8,846 nt of DNA, from assembly GCA_035512595.1 (NCBI GenBank), contig DATKDU010000378.1:1-8846 (forward strand), given 5' to 3'. Shown piece after piece: positions 1 through 5,541 of the stretch. The first letter of the stretch is position 1; each line of letters opens with the position of its first letter. The DNA is from DATKDU01 sp035512595. Its GTDB lineage: Bacteria > Planctomycetota > Planctomycetia > Pirellulales > Pirellulaceae. Made by a program: the position numbers and the translations under genes. Under the pieces are notes generated by a model, which saw only the letters and a program-made list of their open reading frames with translations, was not told the origin of the DNA and did not search any database.

Positions 1-390
1 ACGTGCTTTTTCCGCGCGTCCGATACGCTGTCACTGATTCGCGATACCAGAGTTGCAAGGACCTATCAAAACATATACAGGGCGCTTGCCGGGCTCATGC
101 TGCTGTCGCCTGCGCTCGCGGCGATTGCTGCAGCAGTTTTCGACAACGATTCGTTTACGTTCTTCTTTGAAACGGTAGCGGTCGTTGTCTTCGGAGCGTA
201 TTGGATTATCAAGACGATAGAGATCCGTCAGACACATGCCGATCGCCTGGCTCTCGATGGCAAACTCGAGCTCGCTCCGGAAGGACTTCCCATTGGATGT
301 TGGATGCAGACCGCGCCTGCTGGTGCTCCGGCGACTTGGGACGATCGCATTTTCGACGTAGACGGGACGCTCGTGTCTGCCAGACAGTGA
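1..390 (+). CDS. C-terminal part of a small membrane protein (5' end outside window)
   Basis: The reading frame is open from base 1, so the gene starts upstream; 129 residues and a TGA stop are visible. An internal ATG at 97 is not a convincing start, because coding-like sequence (ending IYRALAG) precedes it in frame. Two hydrophobic segments are visible: LMLLSPALAAIAAAVF and the stretch FFFETVAVVVFGAYWIIK, followed by a charged, probably cytoplasmic tail. The pattern of an E, then FG-x-x-W-x-x-K at the end of the second helix, is like small uncharacterised integral membrane proteins, but I cannot name a family. It is followed 102 bp later by the lipoprotein gene on the same strand. No function is assigned. 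Confidence 0.55.
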   Translation, partial: TCFFRASDTLSLIRDTRVARTYQNIYRALAGLMLLSPALAAIAAAVFDNDSFTFFFETVAVVVFGAYWIIKTIEIRQTHADRLALDGKLELAPEGLPIGCWMQTAPAGAPATWDDRIFDVDGTLVSARQ

Positions 391-492
391 GGAGCACGAG
401 CGCAGGACGGGAACGGCGGGAAATCAAAGAGCGGTGGGCCGCGCGTCGTCTACTTTTCCGCGGAAGCCTGACCTGGAGACGAGGGAGCAATC

Positions 493-1200
493 ATGATCCG
501 AGGTACGTTGGACACCACCTTTGGTCGAGGGGTCGACGTGCGCCGCCCGGGACAGCGTCGTCTACCCTTCGACAGTGGAAGATTCCCTCTGCGACTCGTC
601 ATCCTTCCAGCGCTCATCATGTGTGGGGCGTGTGAGGTGGGAACTGAGCCGGGAACCGACGGGCGCGAGTGCCTTCTGCCCGCCTTTCCACAGGCCAGCA
701 TCACGCTCGATGCGGAGGTCGGAGATTGGACGGGCGTGGAACCCTTGGCGGTCGACGCACAAGGGGACGATTCGCCGCTATTCACCGGAGACGATCTCCG
801 CGCAGTGTACGTCGCGCAAAGTTCCACAGACGTGTTCGTACGCGTGGATCTGTGGGAGGACGTCAATCGCAACTTCCGAAACGGCTATGCCGAAGAAGGG
901 AAAGACGGCAGATACAACCTACGGCTCGGCATCCCGCCGCCGGGGCCCTTCGCGGAGCTGAGTGTCGGGATCGCGTTCGACGGCGAGGTTTGGAGCGTGG
1001 GGCACAACGGAGCCAACAGCAATGCGCCGGCGGAGCTGCAGGGGCCCTCGTTCGTTGCCGTTGCCGGGTCGACCATCGAGTTCCGCGCACCCTTGAGCCT
1101 GATCGGCAATCCCTCGCGCTTTTCGGAAGTGTGGGCGGAGGCTTTGACGACCAGCGCAGAAGTGCTTGACCGGGTGGGGAAGACCTGCCATTCCAATTGA
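493..1200 (+). CDS. Putative secreted lipoprotein with CBM9-like/DOMON-like beta-sandwich domain
   Basis: A 235-residue protein. A GAGGGAG Shine-Dalgarno sits just before the ATG. The first 30 residues are basic, then comes a hydrophobic stretch (FPLRLVILPALIM) ending in CGAC at residues 44-47. C47 could be the lipidated cysteine, although C at position -3 is a poor lipobox match, so ordinary secretion is possible. The mature part begins acidic and flexible, then residues 70-125 show the pattern of carbohydrate-binding CBM9-like and DOMON-like beta sandwiches: a TLDAEVGDWTG strand and turn, an acidic D-x-x-G-D-D segment, then AVYVAQSSTDVFVRVDLWED. No catalytic motif is visible. I infer an exported binding or structural protein. 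The long N-terminal region before the hydrophobic core leaves a later start possible. Confidence 0.6.
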   Translation: MIRGTLDTTFGRGVDVRRPGQRRLPFDSGRFPLRLVILPALIMCGACEVGTEPGTDGRECLLPAFPQASITLDAEVGDWTGVEPLAVDAQGDDSPLFTGDDLRAVYVAQSSTDVFVRVDLWEDVNRNFRNGYAEEGKDGRYNLRLGIPPPGPFAELSVGIAFDGEVWSVGHNGANSNAPAELQGPSFVAVAGSTIEFRAPLSLIGNPSRFSEVWAEALTTSAEVLDRVGKTCHSN

Positions 1201-1253
1201 CGGCCTGGACGCGAGGGACGACCCGACGCGCGCGGAGGAGAAGGAGTTGCGCA

Positions 1254-1277
1254 TTTCCGAGGCGACGTCGCACGCAC
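1254..1277 (+). repeat. Short GC-rich repeat, copy A
   Basis: Copy A reads TTTCCGAGGCGACGTCG followed by CACGCAC. It shares this core with copies at 4474-4509 and 5429-5465, but lacks the extra TCG and linker of those copies. It contains the 10-bp palindrome GCGACGTCGC and lies between the convergent lipoprotein and fic genes. The rest of 1201-1326 shows nothing I recognise. It could serve as a bidirectional terminator hairpin or be one member of a dispersed repeat family; the evidence is the shared sequence only. Confidence 0.45.
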
Positions 1278-1326
1278 CCAGCCCAGCGGCGTCCGCCAGC
1301 TCACCGGGGCGGCGCAATGACTTTCA

Positions 1327-2847
1327 TCACGCCGTGCTCTGCGCGCTTCGGAGGATCAAGCGGCCAAACGGCTCGTAGTTTTCATCCAGTTGAGCCGCTC
1401 GCAACGTCTCGAAGTATTCGTCACGCTGATCCATTCTGAGCGTCAGCCATGGCTCACCTGCGCCGAGAAGGGCCGCGTTCATGAGAAATCTGGCGACACG
1501 TCCGTTGCCATCAGGGAAGGGGTGAATCCAGACGAACCAGAGGTGTACGAGACACGCACGAAGCAGCCCCTGATCGGCGGGAATGCGCTCGATCTGCTCG
1601 AACAGCATTTCGATCATCGCGGGCACCTTGTCGGCGTTCGGCGGCACGAACATGGTGTTGCGTATGTACACGGGACTGCTGCGCCACCCTCGAAGGTCCG
1701 CGGAATCGACCAATCCGGCCTCGACCGAGGGAATGAACAGATCCGCGTACAGGTCGAGTGCCAGGGATCCGGACAGCTTGATCGTGCCCCCTGCGGACTC
1801 CATGCGGGCCAGCAGATTGTCGAACGCCGCACTGTAGCCGATGACTGCCAGGCGCGACTCGAGGTCTTCGATCCGCGGTCCGGTTCCGGTTCCGCCCAGC
1901 AGGCTGGACACCTCTTCCAGGCGCAGACGGTACCCTTCGATGGAAGAGGAATGGTACGCGTCATACGCCCTGGCTGCGCGCGCCTCCTCGAGCAGAGACG
2001 GTAGATTACGCCCGCCCCGACTCGGTGGAGCCGCGGCAATGACGTTGTCGATCTGCGTGATCGATTCGAGGATCATCAGGCTGAGCCGATCGAGCCAGGG
2101 CCTGTTGGTTGTGGCCATCGCCGCTACTTGGGCGGGGATGACCAGTTCTCGCCCGATGCCGGTCCTGTCACGCCCGATTCGAACATTCTGCTCGGCCGAG
2201 ACGATCTGCGAGAGCATATCGGACAGGCGATCATTTCCGACATCGGCTGCGATGTCCGCGATTCTCTTCAGGACCACGGGTCGTGGGTTCTCCCTGTACG
2301 CGTTAACTACGGCTGGATGCGACAACATCAACGATTTGAGCCACACTGACACGTCACGGAGCCCCTCACCGCGCAGAAAATTCAACGGCAGAGAGAGAAG
2401 CACCTGCTCGGCTGGATCCACGGGAATCCGCGCGTCGCCAATTCGGACTTCCGTAGAATCGGTCACGTCGCCTCGTTCCACACGGATCACCAGACCGGGC
2501 ACGATCTCCTTCTGCCATCGCGTCTGGCCAGTCTGGCGCAGGCGGATCTCCTGACCGGGGTCCGTTCTCCCCAGGTGCAGGCGCACGGCAGAGTCACGTT
2601 CGACGACGGCTGGCGCATAAACGCCGGTGAGCTTCTCGACTATGGACCAGACGACAGCGCGAATGACGGTGTCTGGGTCGTCGGCAGGCGACTTCAAGGC
2701 TACGATCCCTGCAGGCAGTCGCAGGACCAGCCTGCTCCTGTCCAGCGCGCGCAGGACATCGACCGGGACTTCGCTGACGAGAAAGACCGGTGGCCTGGCG
2801 GCCGTGTTCTGTGCCAGCCAGCGCAGTGCTTCCGCTTCAGTAGTCAT
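1327..2847 (-). CDS. fic: Fic-family protein AMP-transferase with N-terminal winged-helix-like domain and inhibitory motif
   Basis: A 506-residue protein. The ATG at 2847 follows a GGGAGAGGG ribosome site. The Fic core motif is complete: HPFPDGNGRVAR at residues 442-453, with catalytic H442, the acidic D446 and the GNGR anion-binding loop. An inhibitory-helix motif of the S-x-x-x-E-G type is present at residues 300-305 (SSSIEG), N-terminal to the core as in class II Fic proteins; its glutamate normally blocks productive ATP binding. The first 50 residues (LRWLAQNTAARPPVFLVSEV through RLPAGIVALK) look like the winged-helix start of AbiEi-type antitoxin or regulator proteins. I infer a self-restrained AMPylase that modifies a protein hydroxyl using ATP and may bind DNA. 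The operator-like array just upstream fits autoregulation. Its target is unknown. It is convergent with the lipoprotein gene and has no obvious separate antitoxin, consistent with a built-in inhibitory helix. Confidence 0.9.
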   Translation of the reverse strand: MTTEAEALRWLAQNTAARPPVFLVSEVPVDVLRALDRSRLVLRLPAGIVALKSPADDPDTVIRAVVWSIVEKLTGVYAPAVVERDSAVRLHLGRTDPGQEIRLRQTGQTRWQKEIVPGLVIRVERGDVTDSTEVRIGDARIPVDPAEQVLLSLPLNFLRGEGLRDVSVWLKSLMLSHPAVVNAYRENPRPVVLKRIADIAADVGNDRLSDMLSQIVSAEQNVRIGRDRTGIGRELVIPAQVAAMATTNRPWLDRLSLMILESITQIDNVIAAAPPSRGGRNLPSLLEEARAARAYDAYHSSSIEGYRLRLEEVSSLLGGTGTGPRIEDLESRLAVIGYSAAFDNLLARMESAGGTIKLSGSLALDLYADLFIPSVEAGLVDSADLRGWRSSPVYIRNTMFVPPNADKVPAMIEMLFEQIERIPADQGLLRACLVHLWFVWIHPFPDGNGRVARFLMNAALLGAGEPWLTLRMDQRDEYFETLRAAQLDENYEPFGRLILRSAQSTA

Positions 2848-2873
2848 GGCCCTCTCCCGGGATCAGGCAACTC

Positions 2874-3021
2874 CGCATACGATAGTGCGGAGCGGCCGCA
2901 TACGCTAGTGCGACGATCGCGCATGCCCTTCTGCCGGGGTCAGGGCACCCTCCCTCGTGGCATGGTGTCTCAACGCACCGGGCGCATACCTTTCTGCGAA
3001 TCCTGCGCATACATCAATGCG
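2874..3021 (-). promoter_or_regulatory. Operator-like array of CGCATAC-N5-TGCG dyads upstream of fic
   Basis: Four exact copies of CGCATAC-N5-TGCG start at 2874, 2897, 2983 and 3006. A degenerate fifth (CGCATGC-N5-TGCC) starts at 2920. Starts 2874, 2897 and 2920 are 23 bp apart, and 2983 and 3006 are also 23 bp apart. Each unit is itself an inverted repeat, CGCA-N8-TGCG. The first lies 26 bp upstream of the fic ATG (5' side on the minus strand). A spacing of about two helical turns with a conserved dyad is typical of cooperative repressor binding. The winged-helix-like part of Fic is the natural candidate ligand, by inference. The rest of 2848-3090 holds no gene that I recognise. Confidence 0.6.
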
Positions 3022-3090
3022 AGAGCAGCGGCGTCGCGGTTACGTCACGGCTGCACGCGTATCAGCGCTTATGGCAGAGGCACGGTCGAC

Positions 3091-3218
3091 GCACCGAAAA
3101 GTGTGGCACAGCCATGCACCGCTGCGTACATTGGCCCATACAGAAATCCCGAGTCGCTTCCCGCGCCTGCCCGGACGACGCGACTCGAAGCTGCCGCTGC
3201 GCGGTGGCTGTTCAGCAG
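3091..3218 (+). repeat. 128-bp dispersed repeat, copy 1
   Basis: Aligned by eye with 5120-5247 over 128 positions without gaps, with about 13 mismatches (roughly 90% identity). The last third, CGGACGACGCGACTCGAAGC through GGTGGCTGTTCAGCAG, is almost identical. Inverted segments inside each copy (CCACCGC near the start and GCGGTGG near the end in copy 2, slightly degraded here) suggest a foldable element. It ends 36 bp before the DUF4345-type gene. It has no convincing coding sequence and lacks a clear GTTRRRY site, so it is not called attC. Confidence 0.8.
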
Positions 3219-3254
3219 GAACAACCATAAATGGCTGGCCACAGCTGGAGCTGA

Positions 3255-3653
3255 ATGAAGGAATCGAGAGGGCTCAAGGTAATCCTGATCGTCCTGGGGC
3301 TGACCCTGGTGATCTTTGGCGGCTGGCGTCTGGTGGATCCTATTGGTTTCTACACTTTCAGCGGCCTGGAGTTGTCCGATGACGCTGGATTGTTGAGTGA
3401 GGTGAGGGGGGCTGGTGGGATCATCATGGTCTCCGGGCTCATCGTTGGTCTGGGAGCATTCCGACACGCCTGGTCGCGCACCTCCGTCGTCCTCGCGGCT
3501 GTGGTCTTCCTGTCGTTGGGACTGGCACGTCTGTTGGGGATTGCCCTCGATGGATCTCCGGGCGGGGAAGTCATCCAGGGGATGGCTATCGAACTGGTTT
3601 TCGGAGGCCTGGCTCTCTTTGCTTTGTTCAAGTATGGGGACGGGGACGCTTAG
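3255..3653 (+). CDS. DUF4345-type four-helix membrane protein
   Basis: A 132-residue integral membrane protein with a TGGAG ribosome site just before the ATG. Four hydrophobic helices lie at about residues 8-25, 53-69, 75-95 and 105-125. Between helices one and two is the family-like signature DPIGFYTFSGLEL followed by EVRGAGG (residues 49-55), as I remember it for DUF4345 proteins; length and topology also fit. The molecular role of this family is unknown. The stop codon falls 4 bp before an attC-like sequence, which is the position typical of a cassette-borne gene. It is flanked on the left by a 128-bp repeat copy. Confidence 0.7.
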   Translation: MKESRGLKVILIVLGLTLVIFGGWRLVDPIGFYTFSGLELSDDAGLLSEVRGAGGIIMVSGLIVGLGAFRHAWSRTSVVLAAVVFLSLGLARLLGIALDGSPGGEVIQGMAIELVFGGLALFALFKYGDGDA

Positions 3654-3657
3654 GTCG

Positions 3658-3718
3658 AGATAACAAGTCGCTCCAGCCAACGTCGGGCCGCCGATGAATT
3701 CGCGGCCGAGCGTGAACG
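3658..3718 (+). other. attC-like site, probably degenerate
   Basis: Directly after the DUF4345-type stop codon comes AGATAAC-AAGTCGCTCCAGCC, which resembles the R''-L'' half of common integron attC sites (TAACAA followed by a CTCCAGCC-like arm). A central hairpin follows, GGCCGC at 3686-3691 and GCGGCC at 3702-3707, and then GAGCGTGAACGCC, which resembles the usual AGCGTTAGACGCC end. Total length of about 61 bp is typical. The 3' core GTGAACG departs from GTTRRRY at three positions, so if it ever was an attC it has decayed. Seen: the layout and hairpin. Inferred: the identity. Confidence 0.4.
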
Positions 3719-3762
3719 CCGACCTGCCAGCTGAGCACCCGGCTGACTCCACAGGAGGCCTG

Positions 3763-3978
3763 ATGCTACGACAGTACATCGACGCCGCGATGCGCCACGC
3801 CAGCTACGAGATCCTCGCCGAGGATTCCACATACTACGGCGAGATCCCGGGCTTTGATGGCGTCTACGCCAACGCGGCAGCGCTCGAAGAGTGCCGTGAC
3901 GAGCTCGAGGAGGTCCTCGAGGAGTGGGTGCTGTTTCGCGTCTCCCGCAATCTCGAACTGCCCACCAGCAGCTTCTGA
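3763..3978 (+). CDS. HicB-family antitoxin-like protein (first of two)
   Basis: A 71-residue protein. The ATG at 3763 is chosen over upstream in-frame starts because a perfect AGGAGG (3753-3758) sits four bases before it and similarity begins there. The sequence MLRQYIDAAMRHASYEIL, then YYGEIPGFDGVYAN (residues 24-37), then LEECRDELEEVLEEWVLFRV (41-60), is the partially degraded RNase-H-like HicB fold found in short, roughly 75-residue HicB antitoxins. Such proteins normally neutralise a HicA mRNA interferase encoded next to them. No HicA is present: only 38 bp separate it from the next gene, another HicB-like one. It probably shares an operon with the next two genes. Confidence 0.8.
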   Translation: MLRQYIDAAMRHASYEILAEDSTYYGEIPGFDGVYANAAALEECRDELEEVLEEWVLFRVSRNLELPTSSF

Positions 3979-4016
3979 TCTGGCACGCGCTGTTGTCTTC
4001 GGTACAGGGGGTAAAC

Positions 4017-4187
4017 GTGAAATACAAGATCGCTCTGCACCGCTCCGATGAAGGCTACAGTGTCTCCGTGCCGGGCCTGCCAGGGTGCTGGTCCGAGGGC
4101 GTAAGCGAGGAGGTAGCCCTCGCCAATATCCGCGTCGCAATTGAAGAATATCTCGCCGTGCGGGATGAGCTGCTGCAAGGACTCTGA
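4017..4187 (+). CDS. Second HicB-like antitoxin protein
   Basis: A 56-residue protein with a GTG start preceded by CAGGGGG; an upstream in-frame ATG at 3924 would overlap the preceding gene and is not supported. The sequence YKIALHRSDEGYSVSVPGLP, then GCWSEG and VALANIRVAIEEYLAVRDEL, is a compact HicB-type beta-alpha-beta domain. It is shorter than family members of about 70 residues. After the TGA the same frame continues with REFKIERFLD, faintly like the family tail (VREVEV-type), so a premature stop is possible but unproven. It follows another HicB-like gene by 38 bp and precedes the 74-aa gene by 44 bp, all on the same strand. The usual HicA partner is missing. Confidence 0.75.
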   Translation: MKYKIALHRSDEGYSVSVPGLPGCWSEGVSEEVALANIRVAIEEYLAVRDELLQGL

Positions 4188-4231
4188 CGGGAATTCAAGA
4201 TCGAACGATTCCTGGATTGAGCGGGTGAGTC

Positions 4232-4456
4232 ATGAGTGAGCGACTTCGCTTCCTGATCTGTGTCCGGAACGGCGATTACCCGGCCTCCCTCGAGCCGCGG
4301 AAGATCTATCAGCAGCTTGCGGATCCCGACGCGGCCGACGAGGACATGGTCCGTGTGGTAGATGAGTCTGGCGATGACTATCTTTACCCGAAGGACATGT
4401 TCCTCCCGATCGAGCTGAGCGGCCAGGCCGAGGCGGCGATCCTGCGCTCTTCGTAG
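4232..4456 (+). CDS. Conserved small protein of unknown function (74 aa)
   Basis: A 74-residue soluble protein with a GGGTGAG-like ribosome site before the ATG. Notable stretches are LRFLICVRNGDYPASLEPRK, then KIYQQLADPDAA and VRVVDESGDDYLYPKDMF followed by the hydrophobic LPIEL end. I recognise this as a recurrent small hypothetical protein type in diverse bacteria (VRVVDESG-x-DYLYP is its hallmark), from memory and without a named family. It has no signal peptide, membrane helix or catalytic motif. It is 44 bp downstream of the second HicB-like gene, so it may be co-transcribed with that pair. A repeat copy begins 18 bp after its stop. Confidence 0.7.
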   Translation: MSERLRFLICVRNGDYPASLEPRKIYQQLADPDAADEDMVRVVDESGDDYLYPKDMFLPIELSGQAEAAILRSS

Positions 4457-4473
4457 CGCGTTCTTTACGGACC

Positions 4474-4509
4474 CGACATCCTTTCCTGGCGACGTCGTCG
4501 CCGCACGCA
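4474..4509 (+). repeat. Short GC-rich repeat, copy B
   Basis: Copy B runs CGACATC-C-TTTCC-TG-GCGACGTCGTCGC-C-GCACGCA. It matches copy C at 5429-5465 throughout except for four positions and one one-base gap, and copy A in part. It contains the hairpin GGCGAC-GTC-GTCGCC, and an outer inverted pair ATCCTT/AAGGAT surrounds it. Lying just after the 74-aa gene, it could act as a terminator-like stem or be a dispersed element. Confidence 0.5.
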
Positions 4510-4553
4510 ACGGCGTCAGAAGGATCCGACAACTTCGGCTCGGATTGCGACTG

Positions 4554-4658
4554 CTGCAGATTCAGCCAGAACTCCGGCTACGTACCGGTGAACCACGAGA
4601 ACCGCAACGCTGTGTCGGGCGTCTCCGCACGCTTGCCGCGGATGATCTCGCGGTGGCC
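4554..4658 (-). pseudogene. C-terminal remnant of a HigA-type (XRE) antitoxin
   Basis: Read on the minus strand from 4658, one frame gives GHREIIRGKRAETPDTALRF, then SWFTGT, a TAG stop (4580-4578), then PEFWLNLQ. This is the second half of HigA/VapI-type antitoxins, whose usual form has VRGKRAVTPDTALRLARYFG followed by GTSPEFWLNLQ. The TAG sits exactly where the serine of GTSPEF belongs, so a TCG to TAG change would explain it. The helix-turn-helix N-terminus is absent, and upstream sequence runs directly into the PIN remnant. The fragment is therefore dead as a HigA gene. No matching HigB is seen beside it; the only HigB in the window is 4 kb away. Confidence 0.75.
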
Positions 4659-4664
4659 CTTTGG

Positions 4665-4751
4665 TCAAGGGCGCCGACTGGACCGCCGCCGCACAGGCCA
4701 GGCACTTGTCGTCATCCGGATCGGTGCATTCGTGTCGACGACGACTTTCAC
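4665..4751 (-). pseudogene. Collapsed PIN-domain toxin gene (VapC-like/COG1569-type) downstream of AbrB antitoxin
   Basis: A GTG at 4751 overlaps the stop codon of the antitoxin gene as GTGA, the classic coupled TA junction. Translation begins MKVVVDTN, the canonical PIN start carrying the first catalytic aspartate. After two to three codons the match jumps, in another frame (4722-4669), to DPDDDKCLACAAA, which corresponds to the middle-to-late acidic motif of the same family (DPDDDK-x-LA-x-A) found some 90 or more residues further on in intact proteins. The original frame ends at a TGA (4667-4665). An internal deletion with a frame change therefore removed most of the nuclease. It cannot be a functional RNase. 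Confidence 0.75.
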
Positions 4752-5011
4752 TTCCGACCGCGGACAGCTCCGATTGCGTCCTCGACGTCAGACTGTCTCT
4801 TCCCGGCGCGCTTTGCTGACTTGCGTGCGCGCGCGACGATATCGTCGAACTCAGACATGTCGGGCGTCTGAATGACCTTGAGGATCACCACATCGCGGTC
4901 TCCGACTACCACGAACTGAGCTCCCGGCTTGAGTCCAAGGCGGTTGCGGATCTCCTCGGGGATGACAATCTGCCCCTTGGAAGACAGTTTGGTCGTGGCG
5001 GCTTCGGTCAT
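4748..5011 (-). CDS. AbrB/MazE-type swapped-hairpin antitoxin, now without functional toxin
   Basis: An 87-residue protein. The ATG at 5011 follows GGAGGAG. Residues 8-30 carry the SpoVT/AbrB DNA-binding hallmark: TTKLSSKGQIVIPEEIRNR followed by LGLKPG. The second half (IQTPDMSEFDDIVARARKSA, then a basic-acidic tail) is the kind of toxin-binding extension these antitoxins have. Dimers normally bind the promoter and the cognate toxin. Its toxin partner was almost certainly the PIN protein encoded by the overlapping, wrecked downstream gene. A perfect 14-bp dyad lies 18 bp upstream of the start and is the likely autoregulatory operator. The antitoxin itself appears intact, so it is an orphan. 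Confidence 0.9.
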   Translation of the reverse strand: MTEAATTKLSSKGQIVIPEEIRNRLGLKPGAQFVVVGDRDVVILKVIQTPDMSEFDDIVARARKSAKRAGKRQSDVEDAIGAVRGRK

Positions 5012-5029
5012 CGGCTCCTCCGGTGATAG

Positions 5030-5043
5030 TCTTACTGGTAAGA
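5030..5043 (-). promoter_or_regulatory. Palindromic operator upstream of the AbrB-type antitoxin
   Basis: TCTTAC-TG-GTAAGA is a perfect 6-bp inverted repeat with a two-base centre, placed 18 bp before the antitoxin ATG. The position and symmetry fit a binding site for the homodimeric AbrB-type product. A -10 element cannot be assigned with confidence. Confidence 0.55.
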
Positions 5044-5119
5044 TCGCGAACCCGTGGCCCTGGAATCAAGTCTCTCCCATGGACCGCCGGTGACCAGCGC
5101 CCACGCACCTCGAGCGCGC

Positions 5120-5247
5120 CCACCGAAAACTGTGGCGCGGCCATCCACCGCCGCGTAAATTGTCCCACACAGAAATCCAGAGCCGCTTCCCGCCCCTGCC
5201 CGGACGACGCGACTCGAAGCTGCCGCTGTGCGGTGGCTGTTCAGCAG
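5120..5247 (+). repeat. 128-bp dispersed repeat, copy 2
   Basis: Same orientation as 3091-3218 and about 90% identical without gaps. This copy holds the clean inverted pair CCACCGC (about 5146) and GCGGTGG (about 5230), enclosing a GC-rich interior. Together with the smaller repeats it occupies much of the 650-bp gap between the AbrB-type gene and the amine oxidase gene. I see no gene in 5248-5428. Confidence 0.8.
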
Positions 5248-5428
5248 ACGTTCGCGGCCTGTAACTGACGGGCACGAAGTGCACATGCTATCGCAACCCC
5301 GATGGCTCTGGTCGGGATGGCGGTCGCGCCTGGATATCCGTGGCTCACCGCCCGGTTGTGTGACGATCACTGCGGCCGCTGGCGCGTCATGCCGGTAGCA
5401 CCGCGCAGTGCACCGTTCCCTGTTCATG

Positions 5429-5465
5429 CGACGTCGTTTCCGAGGCGACGTCGTCGCAGCACGCA
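5429..5465 (+). repeat. Short GC-rich repeat, copy C
   Basis: Reads CGACGTC-G-TTTCC-GAG-GCGACGTCGTCGC-A-GCACGCA and matches copy B at 4474-4509 and, in part, copy A at 1254-1277. It contains the GCGACGTCGTCGC stem. No coding role is apparent. Confidence 0.5.
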
Positions 5466-5492
5466 CGCCGGTGTGGCTTCGTTCATTGCCGG

Positions 5493-5525
5493 CCACTGAA
5501 ACTGTGGCGCCTCCATTCGTCGCGG
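5493..5525 (+). repeat. Possible partial copy of the 128-bp repeat
   Basis: CCACTGAAACTGTGGCGC, then a CCAT-x-C segment and GTCGCGG, resembles the first 35 bp of copy 2 (CCACCGAAAACTGTGGCGC and following) with several mismatches and a one-base gap. The match stops there. It is short enough to be a truncated copy or chance. Confidence 0.3.
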
Positions 5526-5541
5526 CTGGAAGAAGGTCAAT

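Noticed and set aside
2873..3021. The 23-bp-phased units as a CRISPR array
   Set aside because: The repeated core is too short, spacing is irregular between the two groups, and no spacer-sized unique segments or cas genes are present.
3091..3218. The 128-bp repeat as a standard attC
   Set aside because: Neither end gives a clear RYYYAAC/GTTRRRY pair; the closest 3' core is GTTCAGC and the 5' end has no matching partner.
2575..3258. Plus-strand open frame over the fic start and the first 128-bp repeat
   Set aside because: It overlaps fic antisense and then translates the operator array and repeat, with no domain signal.
4588..4875. Plus-strand open frame across the antitoxin region
   Set aside because: It is antisense to the AbrB, PIN and HigA sequences, which have clear family motifs.
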